The position numbers and the translations under genes were made by a program. Source: Theocolax elegans (lineage: Eukaryota > Arthropoda > Insecta > Hymenoptera > Cerocephalidae). From it: a DNA stretch of 64,000 nt. Below, in pieces: positions 23,262-36,621 of the stretch. The notes beneath the pieces were generated by a model that did no database searches, was not told the DNA's origin, and saw only the letters and a list, made by a program, of their open reading frames with translations. Each line of letters opens with the position of its first letter. Position 1 is the first letter of the stretch. The DNA lies in the NCBI GenBank assembly GCA_026168455.1, contig CM047430.1, positions 9,866,848 to 9,930,847 on the forward strand, written 5' to 3'.

Positions 23262-26200
23262 GCAAGTTTTGGCGCGATTTTGCAAGGCAACTTTGGCTAT
23301 TGGGGATGTTAACTCGAGTAACTGGGAACTTCATTCAGATTGTATGCAAGCTACCATATGAGTTGTATTGTTATCAATTGGTTTGTTCTAGTTTTATTTA
23401 TTTGCCAGAAAGTCTCTTAACAGCACATCTGCATGTAGTAAAATAGAAACATTACATACATAAGATAGCTTGCGTAAAGTCTCATGAGACTTCCCAGGGA
23501 CAACAAGTTAGTGGATGTAAATTAATAATTGTTTAAACTTGATGAAATACACACAAATTTAGTGATTGGAAATAAATAGTACTATGTTAACTCGAGTAAC
23601 GGGGAACTTCATGATTGTATGCAAGCTATCATATGAGTTAAATTGTTATCAATTGGTTTGCTCTAGTTTTATTTGTTTGCCAGAAAGTCTCTTAAGAGCA
23701 CATCTGCATGTAGTAAAATAGAATCTTTACATACATAAGATAGCTTGCGTAAAGTCTCATGAGACTTCCCAGGGACAACAAGTTAGTGGATGTAAATTAA
23801 TAATTGTTTAAACTTGATGAAATACACACAAATTTAGTGATTGGAAATAAATAGTACAATGTTAACTCGAGTAACGGGGAACTTCATGATTGTATGCAAG
23901 CTATCATATGAGTTAAATTGTTATCAATTGGTTTGCTCTAGTTTTATTTGTTTGCCAGAAAGTCTCTTGAGAGCACATCTGCATGTAGTAAAATAGAAAC
24001 ATTACATACATAAGATAGCTTGCGTAAAGTCTCATGAGACTTCCCAGGGACAACAAGTTAGTGGATGTAAATTAATAATTGTTTAAACTTGATGAAATAC
24101 ACACAAATTTAGTGATTGGAAATAAATAGTACTATGTTAACTCGAGTAACGGGGAACTTCATGATTGTATGCAAGCTATCATATGAGTTAAATTGTTATC
24201 AATTGGTTTGCTCTAGTTTTATTTGTTTGCCAGAAAGTCTCTTGAGAGCACATCTGCATGTAGTAAAATAGAAACTTTCCATATATAAGATAGCTTGCGT
24301 ATAGTCTCATTAAACTTCCCAGGGACAACAAGTTAGCGGATGTAAAATAATAATAGTTTAAACTTGAAGAAATAAACACAGCTTTAGTGATTGGAAATAA
24401 ATAGTACAATGTTAACTCGAGTAACGGGGAACTTCATTCAGCTTGTATGCAAGCTATCATATGAGTTAAATTGTTATTAATTGGTTTGCTCTAGTTTTAT
24501 TTGTTTGCCAGAAAGTCTCTTAAGAGCACATCTGCATGTAGTAAAATAGAAACTTTCCATATATAAGATAGCTTGCGTATAATCTAAATAGATCTCCTAC
24601 TGACTCCAGTATAGTAGATATAAATTAATTGTTGATTTAACATGATGAAATTCACACAATTTAGTGATTGGAAATAAATAGTATAACATTAATTCGAGTA
24701 ACTAAGAAGCTCATTCAGATAGTATGCAAATTGCCATATACGTTGAATTTGGTTATCAATTGGATTGTTTTAGCTGTATTTGTTTTCGAGAATGTCTCTT
24801 GAGAGCATAACTTCATGTGGTAAAATAGAAACTTTAGATATATAAGATAGCGTGCATATAATCTCAATAGACTTCCCAGCGACTCCAGTATTGTAGATAT
24901 AAATTAATAATTGTTTAACTTTGATGAATTCACACAGCTTTAGTGATTGGTAATAAATAGTACAATATTAACTCGAATAACTGGGAACTTCATTCAGATT
25001 GTATGCAAGATATCATATATGTTGAATTGTTATCAATTGGATTGTACTAGCTTTATTTATTTACCAGAATGTCTCTTGAGAGCATAACTTTATGTGGTAA
25101 AATAGAAACTTTACGTATATAAGGCAGCTAGTCTCATTAGACTTCCCAGGCACAACAAGTTAGTGAATGTAAATTAATAATTGTTTAAGCTTGATGAAAT
25201 ACACACAAATTTAGTGATTGGAAATAAATAGTACAATGTTTACTCGAGTAACGGGGAACTTCATTCAGATTGTATGCAAGCTACCATATGTGTTGAATTG
25301 TTATCAATTGGATTGTACTAGCTATATTTATTAGCAAGATTTTATCTTTAGAGCATATCTTCATGTAGTAAAATAGAAACTTTTCATATATAAGATAGTT
25401 AGCGTATAATATCAATAGACTTCCCAGTGACTCCAGTATAGTGGAATATAAATTAATAATTGTGTTAACATGATGAAATTCACCAACAACTTTAGTGATT
25501 GGTAATAAATATTACAATATTAACTCGAGGACTGCGAACTTCATCACAAAACTTAGTGATTGGTAATAAATAGTACAATATTAACTCGAGTAACTGCGAA
25601 CTTCATTCAGATTGTATGCAAGCTACCATATGTGTTGAATTGTTATCAATTGGTTTGTTCTAGTTTTATACATATGCCAGAAATTCTCTTAAGAGCATAT
25701 CTTCATGTAGTATAATAGAAACTTTTCATATATAAGATAGTTAGCGTATAATATCAATAGACTTCCCAGTGACTCCAGTATAGTGGATATAAATTAATAA
25801 TTGTTTTAACATGATGAAATTCACACAACTTTAGTGATTGGAAATAAATAGTACGATATTAACTCGAGTACCTGGGAACTTCATTCAGTTTGTATGCAAG
25901 CTACCATATGTGTTGAATTGTTATCAATTGGTTTGTTCTAGCTTTATTCATTTGCCAGAAAGTCTCTTAAGAGCATATCTTCATGTAGTAAAATAGAAAC
26001 TTAACATATATAAGATAGTTAGCATATAATCTCAATATACTTCCCAGTGACTCCAGTATAGTGGATATAGATTAATAATTGTTTAAACACGATGAAATTC
26101 ACACAACTTTAGTGATTGGAAATAAATAGTACAATATTAACTCGAGTACCTGGGAACTTCATTCAGATTGTATGCGAGATACCATATACGTTGAATATAG

Positions 26201-26535
26201 TTATCAATTGGATTGTTCTAGCTTTATTTATTTACCAGAATGTCTCTTGAGAGCATAACTTCATGTGGTAAAATAGAAACTTTACATATATAAGACAGCT
26301 TGCGTAAAATCTTAATAGACTTCCCAGCGACTCCAGTATAGTGGATATAAATTAATAATTGTTTAAACTTGATGAAATACACACAAATTTAGTGATTGGA
26401 AATAAATAGTACAATGTTAACTCGAGTAACGGGGAACTTCATTCAGATTGTATGCAAGATACCATATGTGTAGAATAGTTATCAATTGGTTTGTTATAGT
26501 TTTATTTATTTGCCAGAAAGTCTCGTGAGAGCAAA
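23262..26535. repeat. Satellite array, about 275-280 bp x 12
   Basis: The landmark TTAACTCGAG recurs near 23309, 23587, 23862, 24137, 24412, 24689, 24968, 25239, 25520, 25859, 26137 and 26417, with a short partial unit at 25520-25581. Units share TGTATGCAAGCTA.CATATG, GTTATCAATTGG, CCAGAAAGTCTCTT and TTTAGTGATTGGAAATAAAT. The units at 23587-24412 are almost identical at 275 bp. Units to the right are more diverged. The small frames here are not genes. Confidence 0.95.
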
Positions 26536-27510
26536 AAATCCCACAATTTGTGGAGTTACCCCGAAAGTTCTGAGAATTTCCCGATATATCGTGTGAAGCC
26601 CGTAATTTTTGGTATTATCCTTGCATACCTCAGAAATTACCGAAATTTCCAGGTAATCCCGCAATTAGTAGAGTTTCACGGGATACCTTAGAAATACCCA
26701 AAAGATCCTGGAAATCCTGTGATTAGTGGAGTTACTCCAGATTACTTCAGAATTTCCCAATATATCAAGGAAATCTAGTAATTAGTGGAGCCATCACGAA
26801 GCACCTTAGAAATTCCCGTAGTAACCAGGAAATTGCGCTATAAGTGGAGTTATCCTGGACTTCCTGAGAAATTCCTGAAAAATCCTGAAAATTCCGTGAT
26901 TAGTGGATTCGTCCCGGAATACCTGAGAAGTTCCCGAAATATCCAGGAATTCCCGATATTAGTGAAGCTATCCCAGAAATACCTCAGGTATTCGGAAAAT
27001 ACCGAAGTAATCCCGTAATTAGTGGCGTTATTCCACAATACCTCAGAAATTTCCAAATTATCGAGGCAATCCGGGATTTAGTGGAGACATCCCGACATAC
27101 CTCAGAAATTCCCGAAATTTCCGGGAAATCTCGTGATTAGTGGAGTTATTCCAGAATACCTGAGAAATTCCCGAATTATTAAGGCAATCCGGGAATTAGT
27201 GGAGTCATCCCGGAATACCTCAGAAATTCCCGAAAAATCCTGAAAATTCCGTGATTAGTAGATTTATCCCGGCATACCTGAGAAGTTCCTGAAATATCTA
27301 GGAATTCCCGCAATAAGTAAAGCTATCCCAGAAATAACTCAGGTATTCGGGAAATACCGAAGTAATCCCGTAATTAGTAGAGTTATTCCACAATATCTCA
27401 GATATTCCCGAAATATCCAGCAAATCCCGTAATTTTTGGTGTTATCCCGGAATACCTCAGAAATTCCCGTATTGCCTTGGTAGTGGAATCCTCTCGATAT
27501 ACCTCAGAAA
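26536..27510. repeat. 59-bp satellite array
   Basis: The landmark AGTGGA recurs every 59-60 bp (26725, 26784, 26843, 26902 and on), about 16 units. The unit reads roughly ATTAGTGGAGTTATCCCGG, AATACCTCAGAAATTCCCG and AAATATCCAGGAAATCC. The array abuts the previous satellite and ends just before the piggyBac element. Frames through it are repeat artefacts. Confidence 0.9.
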
Positions 27511-28853
27511 TAGGCTCTTAGGACATTCTCTTTCTCAAACCATTGTCAATTTTTTAAACGCCATCTCGTGTTTAACCTTTTAAGGACGGCACTGGTCGAT
27601 ATATCGACCACTTTGGTATCATAATATATTGGAATTGTTTCGGGGGTAATATTGTGACGGGTTGATTTTATCTAAACTATCAAATTATAAAACCCAACCG
27701 CACGCTAATACTTTTAATCAGTTCTGTTACCTCAATCGACTATAATTAAAAGTTTCACCTCGGCTTGAGATTTCCGCACTCTGTAAAGGGTGGTCAGAAA
27801 AATGGCGAAACCCACGTCGAATCAGCAATGATAGTTTATTAATTTTTTTTCTTATCTCGACAACACAAACAACACGGACAACACGAGGAGCAACTACCAA
27901 TAAATGAACAATTTATAAATATAATGAACAATTAAATTTATTAACAAACTAATTATAAGTACATCCTTATGGTCATTGATCGCGGCCTCGATCTAAAACA
28001 TGAAACGCAATACAAATTTCTTAAAACAATCTCATTTAATAACAATTATTTAATAAATAAAAGGAAAGAAAACGCGACGCGATCACACACACGATCTCAC
28101 TCACACACACCTAAATAGGGTAATTTTCGCGCCAAAATCGACACTAACTCGATTCTCAATAAATTATTAATTTAGACTCGAGCTGAAAGAAAAGTTTGTT
28201 GCCGATACTCTAAGCTATCGGATCTGCTACCTTACTCAATTTATCGAACTACACCTGTAAATAAAAAATATAACTCGAGAAAAATACGCAATTACATGTA
28301 TATCAGCTATCCATGATTCTCCAAGCTGTAAATTAAATTAAATATTCAACGACCACACCAACATTCCACCTTGAATCCACTCTCAATATTAATTATTATC
28401 CTCTGTTTAATTGTCCACAATAAAATAATTAAGGTTCTTTTTATCCTGGACTCACAATGCTTAATTCAATGGTATCGGATAGTTTCTCAAGATGGAGACT
28501 CCTCTTTTTCAATATCTCGGTAATCTCCCAAAAATCTCTATTACGTTTCTCAAAAACACCTCTACACACAACCAAGGCTGGGACAAGAAGAACGGAAGGA
28601 CGCGATCGAGGGATGATCCACCCCCCGTAACGAACTTTTCTGAGATCACCTGATTCTAGATCATTGGATATGTTGGCTGAAACTCGATATTATTCGTGGA
28701 AAATTCTCTCGACAATTTGATTAGTTTTATTTCAGGATGCGCGAACCTGCGCGAGGATAATTGTCCGCATGAAAAATCACTCATATGGCGCGACACTCGA
28801 AATCAAATTGCCGGACTCGAAATATCTTAATCTCATCATACTCGAAAAACACC

Positions 28854-29788
28854 TGTCACGTCCAGACTTGCACCAATCACTATAAAAAATATTACAAGAA
28901 GGCAAATGGTTAATAAACCATTCGCGTTCCTTTCGCTCTTGTTTGACTAGGACTAGCCTTACGTCTCCGGGAGTAGCGAGCGTAGTTATTTTGAGAGTTG
29001 AGATGCAGGATATAATGTGGGATAAATAAAATAATATATGTTTTATTTCGTATTAATCATGCATTATTTATTTAAATATAATATGCTGTTTCCTTTAAAT
29101 GAACACGTGCAGCTAAATTATTACAGCTTTCTAATGGGCAAAAACACATAAATTCACACTATTTTATTAACAATTGCATAAATTTATTTAAGTCAAATAA
29201 CGATTTTAATTTTGCTTAAATAAACAAGTGTGCGGCGAACACGTTAACACATTATATAAAAATATTCGCAAGGCTATTTTATTATAAACATTAATAATTA
29301 ATAATCGAAATAAGAATCAATATAAATAAATGCAGATTAAATTAAAAAATTGTTGTCGTTTAAAACATGAATTATAGTTAATAAATTGCAATTCAAACCG
29401 TGAATATTTCAAATCGAATGCAATGCAACGAATAATTATTATAAATAAATTGTAATATCTAATAATAATTGTTTTAAAAGAAAACGGTTGGTTCAGCAAT
29501 CGAAATAACATAAAATATCAGGTTTGCCTTTACGAATAATACAAGCGTATAGATAGCCGAAAAGAATATACCTTAAGTACCCAAATATATAGATATAATT
29601 TTAAATATCGGGGTTTATGACACCCATGACAGAGAGGGAAGATACTACTTTAGTACGATAAAAAGAGACAGAAAAGATTATGGAGCCCCGGCTCCATAAA
29701 CCTGCCATGCTGACAATGAGTGGGAAAGGGATAGGGTTATTGGGATTTAACACACGAGGCTCCATAACCCCCTGTTTAGAAATGTATA

Positions 29789-29845
<57 letters not shown>

Positions 29846-30828
29846 ATTCGGTGAGGAACGAAGGTCCGCCTTGAACGTGGATAGCGGTGTCAAATTGCCG
29901 GATAATGTCCTGCTAGACCTGCGGGCGTCGACGTTAGATGTGTATGCTGTTGGAGCCCGATGATTTCCAGATGTCGAAGTCGTAGTTCCTTGACTATGGC
30001 TTGTAGATGTCAATGATACGTCTCGATCCCCGAATACAAGATCTCTCGTGATTTTTAATGCGTATTACTTTAAAGTCCGAGTAACAGAGCCACGCCCTCG
30101 GATAAAAATCAAAGAGTCGACTAGCAGAGCTTCGCCTTGCGAAAGCTTTAGATGAAAAATTAGGAGTGGCTGTGTCTGTTCTGGGTCCTCTTTATATACT
30201 CTAAAAATCTATGCATCTGTCCTTGTCTTACACTTCGCCTTGTCTTATACTTTGCCTTATATGGAAATTGTGTAAGTAGTTCTCGATTTTTCTGTGCTTG
30301 CATCCGATTGGACAGTTCGATGTGCGTGATTAAAAATTATCGAATCCCGTGCATTTTCTGTATCGCTTCGTAGTTGATTCGGAGAATTTGCTGTCCCCCT
30401 TTTTATTACTGCGACGTTACCCAAAGAACGGCTTAATTTATTACTTCCTTCTAATGCTCGAATTTTCTAATCGATGTTTCCCATTGCCGGCTCTTCTCCG
30501 AGCATTGATTTTATAGTGCAGTACAAAAAAAACTCTTGCGTAACCCTTCGTTTCGATCTCACTACACTACTCACATCGGCGATCCCGCTTGTATGCGTAT
30601 TGGCTTTGAATAATATCTTCAACTCTACTTATCAGTCTCTTTTTCGTTTGAAACACTCGTAAAATAATCTGTTCCTTAGCTCTATAAATTATATTTTATA
30701 TTACTGCATTTACTTAGAATCATTCTTTATCAACCTTATTTTGTTCGTCTTCTACGCCGTATTTTTATTCTAAACTACGCAGTACTTTTTACGAAAAATA
30801 ATAATATAATTTTCGTCGGGACGCGACA
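28854..30828 (-). mobile_element. 3' LTR of the Gypsy element
   Basis: This 1975-bp LTR runs from TGTCACGTCCAGAC to GACGCGACA. It matches the partial LTRs at 40149 and 43453. It alone carries an extra block of about 190 bp at about 29597-29785, starting in a TA tract. The block has GGGGTTTATG near one end and CATAACCCCC near the other, perhaps a small MITE. The TA tract at 29795-29835 is present in all copies. Confidence 0.9.
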
Positions 30829-30845
30829 ACTCCCCTCCTTTTTTA
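30829..30845 (-). promoter_or_regulatory. Polypurine tract
   Basis: On the minus strand this is an A6-GGAGGGGAG-type purine run ending one base before the 3' LTR, the expected site for plus-strand priming. Confidence 0.8.
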
Positions 30846-33800
30846 AAAACGACGCCCTCGTCGTTGATCAATATTATTATTATATTATTATTTATCTCAA
30901 CATAAGATATCATACTTTATTTTAAATTATAAACATTATTTGGATTAATTTTTCTTTATTTCTTATGGTGAACTTTATAAACCATATTACAATTATTTAT
31001 TTCGTAGTTCAACTTCGTTTGTTATTATTTTTCATACATCTATTACATTATTTCAAACAGTTTAACAGTATTGATATAGTTCACCTAAAAAAATAGATAC
31101 TTAATAAAAAAAAATTTTATTATTACAATTTTTATTCTAGATATTCCGAAAAATTGTATAATTATTATTAAATGTGTTTTCTGTAGATAAAAAAAAAATT
31201 TATTTATCTTTAGTTTGTACCCCTAATTTTTAGTATTCATCAAGTCATGTTAAAAATATATGTTACTAGTACTTTTTTTTCTCGTAGCCACATTTTTTTT
31301 TACAAAATTTTCAATTTTCTTCTATGATATTTGTATGCTTACATATATATTTTCTAAAAAGTTAAACAAAACAGTTAAATATTAGTTTACTTTTTATTTT
31401 ACATTTATTTAATTAATAATTCTACTGTTACGTATTCTTAAAGAGAAGAAAAAAAATTTCCTATTCTTATGCAATATAGATACTTCCTTCAATGTGAACA
31501 ATGTTAGTACATCCTATCTTAATAATATATTTATATATTTTTTTTTTATAAAAGGATTAGGAGTGAAGAAAATTTGATTTTCTTCGCTCCCCCCCCCCCC
31601 CAAAAAAAAAACAAACACATAATTTTTTGACTTTTTTTTTTAGAATTTTCTTTTCAGCCATTATAAACAAAGATTCACTTTTAATATAATATAATATATA
31701 ATTGAGAAATAGTTAATTTAGTTTCATAAGAAAAAGATACAATCGCTACAAATGAAAAAATAAAATGAGCAATACATAAGTGACAGTGCGAAAATTGAGT
31801 AGGCTAAGTAGGCCCATGTAAAACCATCCTCCTATATCTTGGGAGAAAGAGTAGACTACACTGAATTAACGATACGACGGAATGACTAATTTACACTCTT
31901 TGTATTTTTATATTTTGAGGAACAATTTAAATATTCGTCGTTTTCTTGGTTCTATTTAAACTAACAACTGTAGAAACTTATTTGTTATGTTCAAGTAATA
32001 TAAAGAGAAATCGTTTGAATTTGTTTACTTTTTAGTTTCCAATGAAAGAATATTAATTTTGAATAATATTTAAATAAATTCACCAGAATTTTATTACTAA
32101 TTATATTATTTTTGTATATTTTTTTTTGCTACGCATTGTATTATTGGTAATATAAACACGAGAAAAATATTATTTATCTGTATCAATTATCATTGGATAT
32201 CCGAAATTGTTTTATAAAATTTTTAAAATTTATTCGAAAAATTAGCATACCTATTGTTTATAAATAAGAGGAAAATATTCTAACGTGCCTGTCTTAGGTT
32301 TTATATTATTAGCTCTATATAAAACTTAAATAATCGTATGGAATTAATCGTATGAAAATAAGTGTTGTTTTATTTTTTTTATACCTTTTTCTTGTATATA
32401 CATTGTTTGTTTTAATCAGTATTTATGAACAAAGTATTAGATTGAACACTAGTATGAACTGCATTGGCATAAATACTAAATTGTACAATTTTAATTATTA
32501 TTGTTTTTATTAATAGTTGAATTTTGAACTTTATCCACAATATTAACAAATTAATCGAATTTTCTGCATTTTTTTTTATTAAAATCAACATTAGAAATAT
32601 TCTCATACTTTGATTTTGAATCGATGATTTTATCCGACATGTGTATTGATACTATTTGTGAGTTTACTTTATTTAATTAATTTAATTAATGAAGTTTTCA
32701 ACCTTTTTTTTTAATTATTAATTTTAATAAAATCTTTCTCTTCTCCCCTCTTCTCGTTTCTTTGCAATCAGTATTTTGTTGTACAGATTCTCCTATGTCC
32801 ATTGAGCTTAGTGTTAGATTTTTTTTTTCTATTATGCCAAACTCTCCTTATATATTTATACCTGCGCGTCCAGTAAGAAAGTATGACTAATTAACAGAAT
32901 TACTAGAGTCAAGGCGAGACAGTTGTAATTATTTATACATAGGTTTACATTTTGTAAGGTATGTAGGAAGCATAAGTGACAGTGTTGCTGGAGCTTTTAC
33001 CGCAACGAGGAGGAAAGGGTGCAATTAAGCACTCCTTAGGAAGGATAAGTGACGGTGTTGCTGGAACATTTACCGCAACGAGGAGGAAAGGGTGCAATCA
33101 AGCACTCCTTTGGAAGGATAAGTGACAGTGTTGCTGGAGCATTTACCGCAACGAGGAGGAAAGGGTGCAATCAAGCACACCTTAGGAAGGATAAGTGACA
33201 GTGTTGCTGGAGCATTTACCGCAACGAGGAGGAAAGGGTGCAATCAAGCATTCCTTAGGAAGGATAAGTGACAGTGTTGCTGGAGCATTTACCGCAACGA
33301 GGAGGAAAGGGTGCAATCAAGTACTCCTTAGGAAGGATAAGATATAGGTTTTAGGCTTAGTGATATGTTAGACTCCAATGATTCTATTTGATTGTAAATC
33401 GTTTTTTTTATATAGCAATTAAATTTAAATTTGACTAAGCTCAACTGACATTGAAAATTTAAACCTTTTTCTTACTTTCCTTTGTATATTAACATCATTG
33501 TTATCTTAGGTGAGAAGAGTAAAGAGAAAAAGACCTTATTTTTTTGTTATTTGCCTTATTCGTTTCTAATTTAATAATCGCGTATTTATTTAATTTAAGT
33601 GAGTGTATGCTTTTCTTGTAATGATCTTTCCGTATAATAAAAAATATTATTTCCTTGTAGTTTATTTTCGTCGTTAATTTAGATATATACATATTATTTT
33701 TATATCGTTTTTTTTGTATAAAGTCAGATAAATTGAAATAATTTTATTTTAAGTTGAATGTATGCCAATTGTGATTACAAGATAATAAATATTATTCTAT

Positions 33801-33893
33801 TAACAACCTTTTAGAACTATAAAATATATATATAAGTGTGTATACATATTTTCAAGCACATTGGGGCTATTATTATATACCTATGTTTAGGCA
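30846..33893 (-). other. 3' non-coding region of the Gypsy element
   Basis: About 3 kb between integrase and the polypurine tract without any usable reading frame. No env-like frame is present. It is AT-rich, with a C14/A10 homopolymer pair at about 31588-31611 and a block of tandem repeats at 32965-33339. Confidence 0.7.
32965..33339. repeat. 73-bp tandem repeat x 5
   Basis: The landmark TAAGTGAC recurs at 32973, 33046, 33119, 33192 and 33265, exactly 73 bp apart. The unit contains AGTGTTGCTGGAGCATTTAC, CGCAACGAGGAGGAAAGGG and TGCAATCAAGCACTCC. Units differ by only a few substitutions. Confidence 0.95.
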
Positions 33894-34921
33894 CTACAAA
33901 GGTTCCATATATGAATATCTTAACCTATGAACATGCACTATTTTTGTTTTATTATGAGCTAGCTCTATTTTTACATTTCCCTTGTTATTAACTATTTCTA
34001 AAATCCGATGTGGTCCAGTATATTGATCGCCTAGTTTGTATTTCTTCCCACCTTTTAATAACCAGACATTATCCCCTGTCTGAAATTCTTGATGATTGGC
34101 TTTCCTGTCGTAATAGAATTTCGACCTATGTTTAGAAGCTATTAATTTTTCTCGCGCGATTCCCTGTATTTCGTTTAAACGTTGTCGTAAATTTATAATG
34201 TAATCATCATACGTTGGAACTCGTTCTCGTGGGTCTAAAGGTTCGTTTGATGGTAGTCGCGCTTTTCGTGCAAAAACAATTTCAAAAGGTGTGTAGAGAT
34301 GACCCTCATGTACCGACGTATTATACGAAAACGCGGCTAATTCGCATAACTCATCCCATGAGTCATTTCTTTCTATCATTGTTTTTAAATAATCTGCTAA
34401 GCTGCTATGAAAACGCTCAACGGAGTTGGACTGAGGGTGATAAGCCGTGGTTTTAACTTGTTTAATCTTAAAAATTTTCGCTACTTCTCTCATCAGACTA
34501 CTTAAAAATGAGGTACCTAAATTGAACAGTGTCGACGGACTAACGCTTCGGCGATTGTTGCCGCGGTCGCGTCTGGTATGGGTATCGCCATTCAGTATTT
34601 TGAAAGGTTACATTGAATGGTTAATATATTATTGTTATTATTTCGAGATCTGGGAAATGGTCCCACAAGATCGACCGATATGGATTCCATAGCCGAGTAC
34701 GGAGTATCTGTTATTATCATACGTTGTTTAGTTTTAACACGAATCAATTTTTTTAGTTGGCAAGTTAAACAATGTCTAATGTAGTTTTGTACATCTTTCT
34801 TAATATCTGGCCAATAAAAACGTTGTTTTATACGATTATAGGTTTTTGTTACCCCTCTATGCCCTGCACAAGCAGACTCGTGCATTTCGCGAATAATATT
34901 TTCCCTATTACTCTCTTCCAC
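33894..34921 (-). pseudogene. Gypsy integrase, internally deleted
   Basis: The upstream frame (34592-34921) has the zinc-binding H-H-C-C region (HESACAGHRGVTKTYNRI to CLTCQLKK) and the start of the catalytic core with its first acidic residue (SVDLVGPFPRS). The downstream frame (33894-34493) has the end of the core, YHPQSNSVERFHSSL, with the glutamate, then GDNVWLLK and a GPHRILEI chromatin/DNA-binding C-terminal region. Between them (34494-34600) the frame shifts, and the part that should hold the second catalytic aspartate is missing. The two halves therefore do not make a complete catalytic triad. Confidence 0.85.
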
Positions 34922-34958
34922 ACATTTTATGAATCCTAAACAAATAATTATTTTTACA

Positions 34959-36510
34959 TTAATTTTTCCTAGTTATACTTATTTGTTTCAATATTTGGTT
35001 CCATGAAACGTTTTCAATAAATTCGCTCTTCGCGATACTTATTGAACGTAATTTTTCTTTTAATATAATATTTTTCAAATTTAATAGATTCGTTTTTAGA
35101 TTATTAATAATTTCTGAAGTACTCAGTCGCTCTTCGTCACGTAACACCATAGCAAAATGCATTTTTCCGTTTTTGTTATTGATTCTTATTTCTCTTTGAA
35201 TTAAATTGGAAAAATGAAGTAGTAATAATTTGGAAGCCAAATTTCTGGATCCTTCATCTAAAGGCATTCCAGTCGTAGTTACGAAATAAACGTAATTATC
35301 CTTTCTCATAAAGAGTTGTTCTTTAACTTCAATGAATTTCTTTTCATCATTTGGTTCTTCGTAAACATCCTTCTCTTCCCAGGACTCGTCAAATTTGTTG
35401 TTAAAATTATCTATCTCCATGGGTTGTAATCTTTTGTCTGAGTTGACTATCGTTTCAATTTCCTCGGGGACTTCTTGTATTATAGGAAGGTTTTCGACTG
35501 GTTCTTTTGATATATTTGACTTGTTGGGTCGTTTAGCTCTCTTTTCGTTGTAGTTTGGCCGTGTTATTTTTCCTGCACGACTGCGTGTTTCCATAGAATG
35601 ATTTTTAATAACATAAATGGGTTCTTCTATTGGATTTCTTGATAACGCGTCAGCATTAACGTTACTTTTACCGGCTTTGTATACGATGTCAAAGTCGTAT
35701 GCATTCAGTTTTATTCTCCATCTACTAACTCTGGATGTCGGATCTACTGAGTTTTTAAACCAAACAAGTGGTTTATGATCTGTTATAATGAGGAAACGAC
35801 GGCCTCTTAGATAGCAATCGAACTGAGTAACGGCATACAGTATGGCTAATGCTTCCCTTGAATAAGTATCATATTTTTGCTCGGCTTTGTTTAATACTCG
35901 TGAAACATAAGCAACTGGTAGGTCGGTTCCCACTTCTCCTTGTGATAATATTGCTCCTATTGCTGTACCGCTAGCGTCACAAGTCACTATAAATGGTTTA
36001 TTAAAATCTGCGATTTGTAGTATTGGTTGTTTACACAATTTTTCTCTTAAATCATCGAATGCCTTTTGAACCTCGCTGGACCATAGGAAGGGTGCGTCTT
36101 TCTTTAATAAATTACTTAATGGTCTAGCAATACCCGAAAAATTCGCAATGAATCGTCTATAATAACCTGCTAATCCTAAAAATTGACGTACATTTTTCAC
36201 TGTTTTTGGAATTGGAAATTTTTTTACTGCTTCTAATTTTTTTGGATCCGGCAAAACACCTTCTGGTGATAGTATGTGTCCCAGATACACTACTTCTCTC
36301 TTCACAAATTCACATTTGTCATACTTAAAAAACAAATTTTTCAAACTTTTGGTTATGTTCCTGAATATTTTTAGCGTATATAACTGGAAGGCTTCTTTTA
36401 ACCGTTCATTACGATTAAGTGCACTTGTATCCTCCGTTATGTTAAGTATCCTCGCTTCAGATCGATCGTCAGAAATGTCGTGTATGTCGACCTCTTCACT
36501 TTCATAACTA
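34959..36510 (-). pseudogene. Gypsy RT C-terminus and RNase H, RT core deleted
   Basis: The frame is open from about 36510 but has no ATG near its start. It goes from an acidic linker (HDISDDRSEAR) straight into KYDKCEFVKREVVYLGHILS, a region that normally lies after the RT catalytic YxDD. The RT thumb (VRQFLGLAGYYRRFI) and RNase H follow, with PFIVTCDASGTAIGAILSQ, SREALAILYAV, LIITDHKPLVW and NVNADALSR. The RT fingers and palm, including the catalytic aspartates, are absent. After RNase H comes a charged spacer of about 200 residues before the frame ends, and integrase begins in the next frame. Confidence 0.85.
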
Positions 36511-36621
36511 TAAAAATTATTAATATAAGGTTTATTTTAATTAACCAAATAACTGTTATTCATTTCGTTTTCGTGTATGGCTTCCACAAATTCACTTCGT
36601 AAATTTTCGTTTATAACTCGT

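Noticed and set aside
23105..23446. Frames running through the N gap
   Set aside because: The residues across the gap are unknown, and the flanks are satellite sequence.
26785..27056. Frames with SRSTLEIPV and similar repeats
   Set aside because: Produced by the 59-bp satellite on both strands.
32965..33339. CRISPR-like array
   Set aside because: The 73-bp units are contiguous and nearly identical along their whole length, with no variable spacers; this is a simple tandem repeat.
30846..33893. An env gene that would make the Gypsy element an errantivirus
   Set aside because: No frame of sufficient length, signal peptide or membrane segment is present in this interval.
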